Part shown: in pieces, positions 1 to 8,247 of the stretch | How the letters are laid out: each line of letters opens with the position of its first letter | Numbering within the stretch: the first letter of the stretch is position 1 | Source: Proteocatella sp049670425 | GTDB taxonomy: Bacteria > Bacillota > Clostridia > Peptostreptococcales > Filifactoraceae | DNA: 20,784 bases | Direction of reading: 5' to 3' | NCBI GenBank assembly: GCA_049670425.1 | Contig: JBATTG010000206.1 | Coordinates: 1 to 20,784 of the forward strand | Position numbers and translations under genes: made by a program | Notes under the pieces: model-generated | Seen by the model: only the letters and a program-made list of their open reading frames with translations | Databases searched by the model: none | What the model was told of the DNA's origin: nothing

Positions 1-375
1 CAGAAGAAAAAAGATATAAGAAGAAAAGTGCCCGTAGCTCTCGCTCTTGTAGGTTTAAGCGATAAGGCAAAATCTTATCCAAACCAGCTCTCTGGAGGCG
101 AGCAGCAGAGGGTTGGCATAGCCAGAGCAATAATAAACAACCCCGTAATACTTATAGCTGACGAGCCAACAGGAAATTTGGACCCCCAAAATGCAGATGA
201 AATAATGGAAATCCTGCAAGATATAAATAGAAGGGGAACGACTGTAATAATAGCGACTCACGCTAAAGAAATAGTAGACAAATTACAAAAAAGAGTAATT
301 ACCCTCGATAAAGGTATGGTTACGAGTGACGTGCAAAGGGGGAACTACACAAATGTTAAACAATTTTATATATAG
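1..375 (+). CDS. ftsE: Cell-division ABC transporter ATP-binding protein FtsE (3' part, cut by window edge)
   Basis: The frame is open from the first base, so this is the C-terminal part of a gene whose start lies outside the window. It encodes the ATPase of the FtsEX complex, which uses ATP hydrolysis to drive conformational change in the membrane partner FtsX and so control peptidoglycan hydrolases at division. Visible ABC motifs in order are the signature LSGGEQQRV, Walker B ending in ILIADEPTGNLD, and the H-loop in IIATHAKE. The Walker A loop is missing only because it lies upstream. The segment reading KKDIRRKVPVALALVGL just before the signature is typical of FtsE. The last 23 bases overlap the start of ftsX, which implies translational coupling. 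A generic LolD/MacB-type ATPase is the alternative, but the following ftsX settles the call. Confidence 0.93.
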   Translation, partial: QKKKDIRRKVPVALALVGLSDKAKSYPNQLSGGEQQRVGIARAIINNPVILIADEPTGNLDPQNADEIMEILQDINRRGTTVIIATHAKEIVDKLQKRVITLDKGMVTSDVQRGNYTNVKQFYI

Positions 376-1243
376 TATAAAAGAGGGACTTAAGGGTCTT
401 GCAAGAAATAGATCAATGTCATTGGCATCGGTGGCATCGGTTGCTTCATCGCTCTTTGTGCTAGGAATAATGCTTTGTATCGTTTTGAACATAAACTTCA
501 TATCAGAACAGACAAAAGAACAATTTAACTCAGTTCAGGTATTTTTGGTTGATGACCTGAAACAAGATGATATACTTTCAGTTAAATCAGAACTGGAAAA
601 AATTGATAATATAAAAAGCATTTCATATGAAACCAAAGATGATGCTCTTAAAAATTTGAAATTAAGATGGGGCGAGAATGGATATCTTCTTGAAGGAATA
701 GACAACCCGCTTCAAAACTCATATATAATAGAAATTGACGATACTGAAAAAGCCGATAAATTAGTGGCGGATATTACAGCCTTGAAGAATATCGATGATA
801 TAAGTTATTATAAGGACATCGTGGAACAGCTTAACAATATAGCGTCCACTGTAAACAAGTTTGGTCTTGTCCTCATGGGAATATTGACATTTGTTTCTGT
901 GTTTATAATATCGACTACAATAAAGCTCACGTTATATGCAAGAAAACGTGAAATTTTCATAATGAAATATATAGGAGCTACAAACTGGTTCGTAAGATGG
1001 CCCTTTATAATAGAAGGCTTAATCCTCGGATTTATAGGAGCGGTAATAGCCATATTTGTGACCTATGGTTTATACAGTGTAGTATACAATTTCCTTGTAG
1101 GGAGCAATCTGCAGTTTATAAATGGATATTTGATTCAAATTGGAGATATATTGGGAACTATAGCAACTGTATTCATTTCTATGGGAATTGGAATAGGAAC
1201 AGTGGGCAGTGTTATTTCTGTAAGACGATATTTGGAGGTTTAA
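353..1243 (+). CDS. ftsX: Cell-division membrane protein FtsX
   Basis: This is the membrane half of FtsEX, a 296-residue permease-like protein that passes the ATPase cycle of FtsE to an extracytoplasmic peptidoglycan hydrolase. The start chosen is the ATG reading MLNNFIYSIKEGLKG, the usual FtsX N-terminus, with AAAGGGGG about 10 bases upstream. An in-frame upstream start would only add residues out of the ribosome-binding site. One hydrophobic segment lies near residues 24-47, followed by an extracellular domain of about 120 residues (from roughly 50 to 170). Three more hydrophobic segments follow, near 171-193, 222-245 and 265-288, which is the standard FtsX topology. The cytoplasmic stretch RKREIFIMKYIGAT between the second and third segments is the conserved coupling region that contacts FtsE. 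The gene overlaps ftsE and directly abuts the next gene. Confidence 0.95.
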   Translation: MLNNFIYSIKEGLKGLARNRSMSLASVASVASSLFVLGIMLCIVLNINFISEQTKEQFNSVQVFLVDDLKQDDILSVKSELEKIDNIKSISYETKDDALKNLKLRWGENGYLLEGIDNPLQNSYIIEIDDTEKADKLVADITALKNIDDISYYKDIVEQLNNIASTVNKFGLVLMGILTFVSVFIISTTIKLTLYARKREIFIMKYIGATNWFVRWPFIIEGLILGFIGAVIAIFVTYGLYSVVYNFLVGSNLQFINGYLIQIGDILGTIATVFISMGIGIGTVGSVISVRRYLEV

Positions 1244-2407
1244 ATGAAAAAAACAAGGACGCTTCTAAGCATAATCTTAGTTATGACGATGTCATTTTCA
1301 ACTTCATTTGCAGCTGCAACGGTAAGCACCAAAAAAAGTGAGTTATATACAGTAAAGACTGAGAAAAAACAGGTTACGGCTGAAATAAATGAAAAGAAAA
1401 AAGAAGTATATGATATAAAACAGAATATTTACGGTCTTGATAAAAAAATAAACAGCAGCCAAGCCAAACTCGATCAGCTCCAGTCTGAGCTTGCGGGTCT
1501 GAATGTAAATATAAAAAAAGCAAAGAGTCAGATAGACGATATTGAAAAAGATCTCGACAAAAATGAAGAACTTTTGGAAGAACGACTTAGAGTAATGTAT
1601 AAGACCAAGGATGTTAGTTATGTACAGATACTTGTAGATTCGGAAAATATTACGGATCTTCTCTCAAATGTCAACAATATAAAAAGAATCGTAAATCATG
1701 ACAAGGAATTGCTTGCCAAGCTTGAAGCCGACAAGAAAAAACAGGAAGAACAGAAAAAATCATTGGAAGCCAGCAAGGTTAAGATGACTCAGATACAGGC
1801 TCAGGTTAAGAGTGAGCAGCAGGTCATGGCAGCCAATATGAGTGCCCAGTATACTGAAAAGCATAAAATTGCTCAGGATATTGATCAGCTTAAGCTTCAG
1901 GAAGAGGAGCTTCAAAGAGAATCTTCTGCAATAGAAAAAGAAATTCTTAGACTGATGCCAAAAACTACGAGCAAAACGACGAATACTACTAAGGGTACGG
2001 CCCCTAAAAATTATTCTGGAGGATCGATGCATTGGCCACTTGCAGTAAAAGGGACGATAACTTCAACTTATGGTTCGCGAAGAGACCCTAAGACTGGTGC
2101 GAACAGTTTCCACCAGGGACTGGACATAGCAGCGCCAAGAGGGACAGCAGTGTATGCAGCATCTGATGGAGTTGTAATATTCTCTGGATATAAAAACAGT
2201 TACGGAAATGTAGTAATGATTAACCACGGAGGTGGTATTGTAACCGTATACGCCCACAACTCATCACTTGTAGCCAAAAGGGGTGCAACTGTAAAAAGAG
2301 GACAATTGATATCTAAAGTTGGTTCGACAGGATATTCAACTGGAAACCATCTTCATTTCGAGGTAAGGCAAAATGGCTCAACTGTAAATCCGAAAAATTA
2401 TGTATAG
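1244..2407 (+). CDS. Secreted coiled-coil M23 peptidase (EnvC/PcsB/CwlO-like partner of FtsEX)
   Basis: This is a 387-residue predicted exported murein endopeptidase or hydrolase activator. A signal peptide covers about residues 1-25 (MKKTRTLLSI, then a hydrophobic core ending SFAAA). A long, charged, Lys/Glu/Gln-rich coiled coil runs from about 30 to 235, followed by a Thr/Lys-rich linker. The C-terminal M23 (LytM) domain spans about 262-387. The expected metal ligands are present in HQGLD (H290, D294) and HLHFE (H371). H338 and H369 occupy the catalytic histidine positions, so the enzyme looks active rather than a degenerate EnvC-type activator. The gene starts immediately after the ftsX stop codon, and its GGAGG site lies inside the ftsX 3' end. 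By analogy with FtsEX-PcsB and FtsEX-CwlO, the coiled coil would dock on FtsX. That functional partnership is inferred from gene order and architecture. Confidence 0.9.
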   Translation: MKKTRTLLSIILVMTMSFSTSFAAATVSTKKSELYTVKTEKKQVTAEINEKKKEVYDIKQNIYGLDKKINSSQAKLDQLQSELAGLNVNIKKAKSQIDDIEKDLDKNEELLEERLRVMYKTKDVSYVQILVDSENITDLLSNVNNIKRIVNHDKELLAKLEADKKKQEEQKKSLEASKVKMTQIQAQVKSEQQVMAANMSAQYTEKHKIAQDIDQLKLQEEELQRESSAIEKEILRLMPKTTSKTTNTTKGTAPKNYSGGSMHWPLAVKGTITSTYGSRRDPKTGANSFHQGLDIAAPRGTAVYAASDGVVIFSGYKNSYGNVVMINHGGGIVTVYAHNSSLVAKRGATVKRGQLISKVGSTGYSTGNHLHFEVRQNGSTVNPKNYV

Positions 2408-2454
2408 ATTAGAGTGAAAAATATAATAAATAAATAATAAAAAGGAGAATTAAC

Positions 2455-3849
2455 ATGAAAGCAGTAGACATAAAAAAAATCTACAGAGAAACTCCAGAGT
2501 ATGTTGGAAAAGAAATATTAGTTCAAGGATGGATAAGGACTTCAAGAGATTCAAAAACTTTTGGATTCATTGAATTAAATGATGGAACTTTTTTCAAAAA
2601 TCTTCAAATAATTATTGAAGATGGCAAGCTTGAAAACTTCAAAGAGATAGTAAAGCTTCCAATTGCGACAGCTATAAATGTAGTTGGAACATTGGTAGAA
2701 ACTCCAGGCACAAAACAGCCATTTGAAATCCATGCGAAAGAAGTAACTGTAGAAGCCACATCTGATGCAGATTACCCAATACAGAAAAAAAGACACACAT
2801 TTGAATACATGAGGACTATAGCACATCTTAGACCAAGAGCAAACGCATTTAATGCAACGTTCAGAGTAAGATCTATAGCATCATATGCAATACACAAATT
2901 TTTTCAGGAAAATGGTTTTGTATATGTAAACACTCCAATAATTACAGGCTCAGACTGTGAAGGCGCAGGAGAGATGTTCAGAGTTACTACCATGGATATT
3001 GAAAATCCTCCAAAAACAGAAGATAGTTTGATAGACAATACAAAAGATTTCTTTAAAAAAGCCACCAACCTTACGGTAAGTGGACAGCTTAATGCTGAAA
3101 CTTTTGCTCTTGCGTACAAAAATGTGTACACATTTGGACCTACATTCAGATCGGAAAATTCAAATACGGCAAGACATGCTGCGGAATTTTGGATGATGGA
3201 ACCAGAAATGGCATTTGCAGACCTTACTGATTATCTTGATAATGCAGAAGCAATGCTTAAATTTACAATAAAGTATGTTCTTGAAAATGCGCCAGAAGAA
3301 ATGGAATTTTTCAATTCAATAATAGACAAGGAACTGTTCTCTAAACTTGAAAATGTTGTAAATTCAGAGTTTGGAAGGATAACATATACAGAGGCTGTGA
3401 AATTGCTTCAAGAATGTGGTCAAAAATTCGAATATCCAGTAGCATGGGGAATTGATCTTCAGACAGAACACGAGAGATACCTTGCAGAAGTGGTATTCAA
3501 GAGACCCGTATTTGTAACAAACTATCCAAAGGAAATCAAATCATTTTATATGAGACTTGATGATGATGGAAAGACGGTAGCTGCAGCGGATCTTCTAGTA
3601 CCCGGAGTAGGCGAACTTATCGGAGGCTCACAAAGAGAAGAGCGTTATGATGTGTTAGTTGAAAGAATGAAAGAATGCAACCTTAATGAAGAAGATTATT
3701 GGTGGTACTTGGAGCTTAGAAAATATGGCGGAGTAAAACACGCTGGATATGGACTTGGCTTTGAGAGACTTATAATGTACATTACAGGAATGAGCAACAT
3801 CAGAGATGTTATACCTTTCCCAAGAACAGTAGGTTCGGCAGAATTTTAA
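2455..3849 (+). CDS. asnS: Asparaginyl-tRNA synthetase AsnS
   Basis: This is a class IIb aminoacyl-tRNA synthetase that attaches asparagine to tRNA-Asn in the cytoplasm. Its 464 residues match the family's usual length. The N-terminal OB-fold anticodon-binding domain (about 1-105) contains GKEILVQGWIRTSRDSKTFG. The catalytic domain shows motif 2 in FRSENSNTARHAAEFWMMEPE and motif 3 in GYGLGFERLIMYITG followed by the PFPRT ending. The GVGELIGGSQREERYD block fits AsnS and argues against the closely related AspS, which carries a large inserted GAD domain that is absent here. The start codon follows AAAGGAGA at good spacing. Only 47 bases separate the gene from the M23 peptidase and no terminator lies between them, so some read-through is possible. 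An intrinsic terminator follows the gene. Confidence 0.96.
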   Translation: MKAVDIKKIYRETPEYVGKEILVQGWIRTSRDSKTFGFIELNDGTFFKNLQIIIEDGKLENFKEIVKLPIATAINVVGTLVETPGTKQPFEIHAKEVTVEATSDADYPIQKKRHTFEYMRTIAHLRPRANAFNATFRVRSIASYAIHKFFQENGFVYVNTPIITGSDCEGAGEMFRVTTMDIENPPKTEDSLIDNTKDFFKKATNLTVSGQLNAETFALAYKNVYTFGPTFRSENSNTARHAAEFWMMEPEMAFADLTDYLDNAEAMLKFTIKYVLENAPEEMEFFNSIIDKELFSKLENVVNSEFGRITYTEAVKLLQECGQKFEYPVAWGIDLQTEHERYLAEVVFKRPVFVTNYPKEIKSFYMRLDDDGKTVAAADLLVPGVGELIGGSQREERYDVLVERMKECNLNEEDYWWYLELRKYGGVKHAGYGLGFERLIMYITGMSNIRDVIPFPRTVGSAEF

Positions 3850-3861
3850 GAAAAATATGTA

Positions 3862-3903
3862 AAACAGATTCGAGTGATGAAAATCATTTGAGTCTGTTTT
3901 TTT
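3862..3903 (+). terminator. Intrinsic terminator after asnS
   Basis: A stem begins AAACAGATTCGAGTGAT and is matched by ATCATTTGAGTCTGTTT across a short A-rich loop. The arms pair along about 17 positions with a few G-U pairs or mismatches. A run of seven T follows at once. It separates asnS from the phosphate operon. Confidence 0.88.
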
Positions 3904-3904
3904 A

Positions 3905-3981
3905 TTTACAAAATTCTTTACCTAAAATTAACACAAGCTTTACATAAACATAACAAATATTGGATATATAAGATGTATAAT
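3905..3981 (+). promoter_or_regulatory. Pho-box array and promoter of the pst operon
   Basis: Four TT(A/T)ACA-like hexamers occur at exactly 11-base intervals: TTTACC at 3917, TTAACA at 3928, TTTACA at 3939 and ATAACA at 3950. Another TTTACA lies 12 bases before the first, at 3905. In Bacillus-type PhoP regulons, PhoP dimers bind direct repeats of TT(A/C/T)ACA with about 5-base gaps, that is 11-base phasing, usually overlapping the -35 region. Here a perfect -10, TATAAT, lies at 3976-3981, so the last hexamer covers the -35 position, where no TTGACA is visible. That arrangement is expected of a promoter that needs PhoP for activity. Regulation by phosphate starvation is inferred; no phoP/phoR pair lies in the window. 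Confidence 0.82.
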
Positions 3982-4029
3982 AATCTCGTAAGGTAAATAA
4001 AAATAAGAAAACTCAAAGGAGAATAGAAA

Positions 4030-4893
4030 ATGTTATTTAATAAGAAAATGATGGCAGTAGCTATGACAGCAGTATTAGCAGCAGGTTTACTTGTAGGATG
4101 CAGTTCAAAAGAAGATACTTCAGCATCAGATACAGGTTCTGGTGAGAAAATAGTACTTGTAGGTTCGACATCTGTAGATCCACTGGCGCAAAAACTTGCA
4201 GAAGCTTACAAAATAGCAAATCCAGGGGTAGAAATAGAAATACAGGCTGTAGGTTCAAGTGCCGGAATAAAGGCAGTTCTTGATGGAAGCGCAACAATAG
4301 GAATGTCATCAAGAGAACTTAAGGAAGCAGAAGTAGCAGAAGGGGCAACGCCTCTTGTTATATGTAAAGATGGAATAGCAGTAGCTTTAAATCCTCAAAA
4401 CCCGGTTCAGGACCTTACTCAGGGACAGATTCAAAAAATATTCATGGGTGAGATTACAAACTGGAAAGAAGTCGGCGGAAATGATGAAGAAATTCTAGTC
4501 GTTTCAAGAGAATCAGGATCTGGAACAAGAGGGGCATTTGAGGAAATACTAAAAATAGAAAAAGAAGTAGAAGGCAAGAAAATAAGCGGACTCGTTTCAA
4601 ACGCTCTTCAGGCAGAAGGAACAGGCGCAATAAAGGCAAACGTGGCATCGAAAACAAATGCAATAGGATATATCTCTCTTGGGTATATAGATGATACGAT
4701 AAAAATAGTTAAGGTAGAGGGCGTTGATGCTACACCAGAAAATATAGTGTCAGGAACATATGCAATAGCAAGACCTTTCGTACTTGTTACAAAGGGCGAA
4801 ACATCAGCGACAGATCAGGCGTTTTTAGATTTCGTAATGAGCAGCGATGGACAAGCTGAAGCGGAAAAAGACGGATATATAAAAATTAACTAA
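4030..4893 (+). CDS. pstS: Phosphate-binding lipoprotein PstS
   Basis: This is the extracellular substrate-binding subunit of the high-affinity phosphate ABC transporter. The 287-residue protein begins with a lipoprotein signal peptide, with lipobox LLVGC and acylated cysteine C24. A Ser/Thr/Asp-rich tether follows. The mature domain opens with KIVLVGSTSVDPLAQKLAEAY. It also contains GSSAGIKAVLDGSATIGMSSRELK and the phosphate-loop motif SRESGSGTRGAFEE, both typical of PstS. A strong AAAGGAGA site lies 8 bases before the ATG. It is the first gene of pstSCAB-phoU, directly behind the Pho-box promoter. A hairpin separates it from pstC, which may let it be made in excess of the membrane subunits. 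Confidence 0.96.
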   Translation: MLFNKKMMAVAMTAVLAAGLLVGCSSKEDTSASDTGSGEKIVLVGSTSVDPLAQKLAEAYKIANPGVEIEIQAVGSSAGIKAVLDGSATIGMSSRELKEAEVAEGATPLVICKDGIAVALNPQNPVQDLTQGQIQKIFMGEITNWKEVGGNDEEILVVSRESGSGTRGAFEEILKIEKEVEGKKISGLVSNALQAEGTGAIKANVASKTNAIGYISLGYIDDTIKIVKVEGVDATPENIVSGTYAIARPFVLVTKGETSATDQAFLDFVMSSDGQAEAEKDGYIKIN

Positions 4894-4912
4894 ATAGAAT
4901 TAATCAACAGTG

Positions 4913-4935
4913 AGCCCTCTTAAAAAAGGAGGGCT
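4913..4935 (+). promoter_or_regulatory. Hairpin between pstS and pstC
   Basis: AGCCCTC is followed, after a 9-base A-rich loop, by GAGGGCT: a 7-bp GC-rich stem. The sequence after it has only TGCCCTTTG and lacks a proper T-run, so it is at best a leaky terminator. An RNA processing or stabilising stem, as often found behind binding-protein genes of ABC operons, fits as well. Confidence 0.55.
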
Positions 4936-4972
4936 TGCCCTTTGAAATAAAAGTTTTGATTGAGGTGAAGAT

Positions 4973-5863
4973 GTGAAAGAACTAGATAATGAAAATTTAG
5001 CCAAAGCTAGAAAAAAAACTGATAAAACAATTGAAATTGCATTTTTTCTATGTGCTCTTTTCGCAGTACTTTCAGTCGGCTTCATAGCATTTTATATAAT
5101 GGCACGAGGCATTCCGGCAATAAGCGAAATAGGATTGAAGAACTTCCTTTTTGGAAAAATGTGGGAACCTACAGGAGATTTTTATGGCATATGGCCAATG
5201 ATAGTAGGCAGCATATATGCAACCTTGGGAGCAATAATAATTGGTCTTCCGATAGGCGTATTTACGGCTATATTTCTCGCAGAGCTTGCTCCTGAAAAAA
5301 TAGCAAAAATCATGAGAACGGCAATAAATCTTTTGGCAGGAATTCCATCGGTTGTTTATGGATTTTTCGGACTTGTAGTTATAGTTCCATTCATAGACCG
5401 CGTATTTGGAGGCGGAGGCAACAGCCTTCTGGCAACAGTTATAATATTAAGCATAATGATACTTCCGACAATAATAAATCTGAGTGAGGCATCTATAAGG
5501 GCCGTTCCCAGATATTACAAAGAAGGTTCATTGGGACTGGGCGCAACTCATATCGAGACAATATTTAAAGTAATACTTCCTGCAGCAAAATCAGGGATTT
5601 TGGCATCAGTTGTCCTTGGTGTAGGCAGAGCCGTAGGTGAAACAATGGCAGTAATCCTGATTTCAGGAAATACACCAATAGTGCCAGCGTCAATCCTTGA
5701 CAGGTTAAGAACAATGACAGCCACTATAGCAATGGAAATGTCATATTCAAGCGGCCTGCATCAGGAAGCACTTTTTGGAATAGGTGTGGTATTATTTGTT
5801 TTCATAATGCTTCTTAATCTTATGTTAAATTATTTTACAAATAATATGGGTGGTGACAAATAA
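4973..5863 (+). CDS. pstC: Phosphate ABC transporter permease PstC
   Basis: This is one of the two membrane subunits forming the phosphate channel of the Pst transporter. The 296-residue protein has six predicted hydrophobic segments. The first, near residues 23-47, follows a charged cytoplasmic N-terminus; the rest form the binding-protein-dependent permease domain. The cytoplasmic coupling loop (EAA motif) reads YYKEGSLGLGATHIETIFKV, typical of PstC. GIPSVVYGFFGLVVIVPF is another PstC/PstA hallmark. The start is GTG, preceded by GAGGTG; the ATG two bases upstream is followed directly by a stop. The TAA stop overlaps the pstA start by one base (TAATG), indicating translational coupling. Confidence 0.95.
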   Translation: MKELDNENLAKARKKTDKTIEIAFFLCALFAVLSVGFIAFYIMARGIPAISEIGLKNFLFGKMWEPTGDFYGIWPMIVGSIYATLGAIIIGLPIGVFTAIFLAELAPEKIAKIMRTAINLLAGIPSVVYGFFGLVVIVPFIDRVFGGGGNSLLATVIILSIMILPTIINLSEASIRAVPRYYKEGSLGLGATHIETIFKVILPAAKSGILASVVLGVGRAVGETMAVILISGNTPIVPASILDRLRTMTATIAMEMSYSSGLHQEALFGIGVVLFVFIMLLNLMLNYFTNNMGGDK

Positions 5864-6669
5864 TGAGATCTTTATACAACAAATCACTTAGAGGATTAAT
5901 CTATATATCGGCGAGTTTGACGATGATTGCACTTATATGGATACTTTCATATATATTAATAAAAGGAATTCCAGGATTAAGCATTGATTTCATAATGAAT
6001 CCCAAAACCGGAATACTGCCATCCATAATAGCGACGCTTGAGATGGTGGCAATAGCACTTTCAATCTCAGCACCGATAGGTATATTTGCAGCAATTTATC
6101 TTACCGAGTATGCAAAACAGGGCAGGATAACAAATCTTATAAGATTTGCAACCGAAAGTCTTTCTGGGATACCATCTATAATATATGGATTGTTTGGTAT
6201 GCTGTTTTTTGTAAAAACGCTTGGTTGGGGATGGTCGTTACTTTCAGGGTCACTTACCGCCAGCATAATGATACTACCAACAATAGTCAGGTCTACTGAA
6301 GAAACTATAAAATCGGTACCTGCAGAGTTTAGAGAAGCGAGTTACGGCCTTGGAGCAACAAAAATAAGAACTATATTCAGGATAATACTTCCAACGGCAT
6401 CTCCTGGAATTCTGGCATCTATGATTCTTAGTATCGGAAGAGTAGTTGGGGAAACCGCAGCACTTGTGCTTACAGCAGGAACTGTACTTCAAATACCTGG
6501 CAGCGCATTTGACTCAGGAAGAACGATGTCTGTTCATCTTTATCTCCTTGCAAAAGAAGGAATTTCATTTGAATCGGCATTTGCAACAGCTACAGTTTTG
6601 ATATTAACCGTACTGCTGGTGAATTTTTCAGCCACATATATATCAACTAAAATGAATAAAAATGGCTAA
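5863..6669 (+). CDS. pstA: Phosphate ABC transporter permease PstA
   Basis: This is the second membrane subunit of the Pst phosphate transporter, 268 residues, with six predicted hydrophobic segments starting near residues 13-35. The conserved coupling loop is EFREASYGLGATKIRTIFRI, and the permease signature GIPSIIYGLFGMLFF precedes it. It is distinguished from PstC by gene order, by its shorter N-terminus and by the ESLSGIPSIIYG context. The start overlaps the pstC stop by one base. The end is followed almost at once by pstB. Confidence 0.95.
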   Translation: MRSLYNKSLRGLIYISASLTMIALIWILSYILIKGIPGLSIDFIMNPKTGILPSIIATLEMVAIALSISAPIGIFAAIYLTEYAKQGRITNLIRFATESLSGIPSIIYGLFGMLFFVKTLGWGWSLLSGSLTASIMILPTIVRSTEETIKSVPAEFREASYGLGATKIRTIFRIILPTASPGILASMILSIGRVVGETAALVLTAGTVLQIPGSAFDSGRTMSVHLYLLAKEGISFESAFATATVLILTVLLVNFSATYISTKMNKNG

Positions 6670-6683
6670 TGAAAGGATTTAAT

Positions 6684-7442
6684 ATGAATGAATATAAATT
6701 TTCAGTAAAAAACATGAACCTTTATTATGGAGATTTCCAGGCATTAAAGGACATTAATATAAATCTTGATAAAGAAGGAATAACCGCACTTATAGGGCCT
6801 TCAGGATGTGGAAAATCAACATTTTTAAAGTCTTTAAACAGAATGAATGATCTGGTAGATGGCTGCAAAATACAAGGTGAAATACTTCTTGACGGCGTGG
6901 ACATATACAAGGAAAGCATAGATGTATATCAGCTTAGAAAAAGAGTGGGTATGGTATTTCAAAAACCTAATCCTTTTCCCATGAGCATATATGACAATGT
7001 GGCATATGGACCAAGAACTCACGGTATGAAAAATAAGGCGGAACTAGATAAGATAGTTGAAGAATCGCTAAAAGGCGCATTCATATGGAATGAAGTGAAA
7101 GACCGTCTGAAATCTTCAGCGCTTGGACTTTCAGGGGGGCAACAGCAGAGGCTTTGTATAGCCAGGGCTCTTGCTGTTAATCCGGAAGTTCTTTTGATGG
7201 ACGAACCTACATCTGCACTTGATCCGATAGCAACCTCGAAAATAGAAGATCTTATGCAGGAACTTAAGAAAAAATACACAATTGTAATTGTTACGCACTC
7301 AATGCAGCAGGCTGCGAGAATATCCGATGAGACTGCATTCTTTCTGCTTGGGGAGCTCGTAGAAAAAGACACTACAAAGAAAATATTTACAAACCCAGCA
7401 AACAAGAAAACAGAAGATTATATTACGGGAAGATTCGGCTAG
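6684..7442 (+). CDS. pstB: Phosphate ABC transporter ATP-binding protein PstB
   Basis: This is the cytoplasmic ATPase that powers PstCA. With the start chosen it has 252 residues, the family's usual length, beginning MNEYKFSVKNMNLYYGDFQALK. Walker A is GPSGCGKST (38-46). The Q-loop lies in VGMVFQKPNPFPMSIYDNVA, the phosphate-importer hallmark. The signature is LSGGQQQRL, Walker B is LLMDEPTSALDP, and the H-loop is in VTHSMQQAARISD. An in-frame ATG 15 bases upstream overlaps the pstA stop (TAATG). However, the only Shine-Dalgarno sequence, AAAGGA at 6672-6677, lies between the two ATGs and is well placed for the downstream one. Initiation at 6669 by coupling cannot be excluded. Confidence 0.95.
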   Translation: MNEYKFSVKNMNLYYGDFQALKDININLDKEGITALIGPSGCGKSTFLKSLNRMNDLVDGCKIQGEILLDGVDIYKESIDVYQLRKRVGMVFQKPNPFPMSIYDNVAYGPRTHGMKNKAELDKIVEESLKGAFIWNEVKDRLKSSALGLSGGQQQRLCIARALAVNPEVLLMDEPTSALDPIATSKIEDLMQELKKKYTIVIVTHSMQQAARISDETAFFLLGELVEKDTTKKIFTNPANKKTEDYITGRFG

Positions 7443-7499
7443 GATAATCCGGATTTATAGAATTTGCAAGCTAATAGGGAGCTGAAAAGGAGAGAAAAT

Positions 7500-8153
7500 A
7501 TGGTTAGAGAAGGATTTGATCTGAGCCTGTGTGAATTAAAAACAGAAGTTGTCCTCATGATGGAAAACGTTGAGCAAATATTGGACCGAAGCGTAAAATC
7601 GCTGATTGAGCAGGATATGGAAACGGCAAGATGGGTAATAAACTTTGATGATGTAATAGACGATCAGCGCAACAACATAGAAGAAAGGTGCATTGACTTG
7701 CTGGCACTTCAGCAGCCTGCTGCCAGAGACCTCAGGATACTGTTCTCCATTTTAGGCATTGTAAATGAACTGGAAAGAATGGGCGATTATGCGGTAAATA
7801 TTGCGAAGGAAGCCATTTTAATTGGTGATGAGCAGCATATAAAACCTCTTAAAGATATTCCTAAGATGAAGACTATAATATCGGAAATGATAAAAAGTAC
7901 AAAGAAAAGCTTCATCGAAGAGGATTCAAAACTTGCATACAGAGTAGGTGGTGAAGATGAGCTTGTAGATGAACTTTATAAAAACATATACAATGAAATA
8001 CTTCATAAGGTAAATGAAAATGCTGGAAACATATCTCAGGGAACAAGATTCCTGTTTGTCGGAAGATATTTAGAAAGAATAGGTGATCATCTGACAAATA
8101 TATGTGAAAAAATAATATATATAGTGGATGGAAAACGTGTTGAAATAAACTAA
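7500..8153 (+). CDS. phoU: Phosphate-signalling regulator PhoU
   Basis: This cytoplasmic helical protein links Pst transporter activity to the PhoR/PhoB-type two-component system and limits phosphate uptake. The 217 residues form two tandem PhoU three-helix repeats. Each carries the conserved metal-binding E/D-x3-D motif: ERMGDYAVNIAKEA (E92-D96) and ERIGDHLTNICEK (E192-D196). The ATG is preceded by AAAAGGAG at good spacing; an in-frame TTG further upstream lacks a site. It is the last gene of the pst operon, 57 bases after pstB, and is followed by a strong terminator. No histidine kinase or response regulator is encoded nearby, so the partner must lie elsewhere. Confidence 0.95.
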   Translation: MVREGFDLSLCELKTEVVLMMENVEQILDRSVKSLIEQDMETARWVINFDDVIDDQRNNIEERCIDLLALQQPAARDLRILFSILGIVNELERMGDYAVNIAKEAILIGDEQHIKPLKDIPKMKTIISEMIKSTKKSFIEEDSKLAYRVGGEDELVDELYKNIYNEILHKVNENAGNISQGTRFLFVGRYLERIGDHLTNICEKIIYIVDGKRVEIN

Positions 8154-8200
8154 AGCTAGTTTTAACAAGCAGCGGACTGTCTAAAAAAGCAAAATACAGG

Positions 8201-8247
8201 GGAACAGTTTTACTGATGTAAGTTGTCAGTTGAAACTGTTCCTTTTT
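8201..8247 (+). terminator. Intrinsic terminator of the pst-phoU operon
   Basis: GGAACAGTTT pairs perfectly with AAACTGTTCC (8233-8242). An inner stem ACTGA/TCAGT extends the hairpin. Five T follow. It closes the phosphate operon before the next promoter. Confidence 0.9.

Noticed and set aside
2421..2454. A possible separate asnS promoter based on TATAAT at 2422-2427
   Set aside because: No acceptable -35 lies 16-18 bases upstream and the region is A/T-rich enough to give such a match by chance.
7464..7499. An upstream TTG start extending PhoU by 12 residues
   Set aside because: No Shine-Dalgarno site precedes it, while AAAAGGAG is correctly placed for the ATG at 7500.
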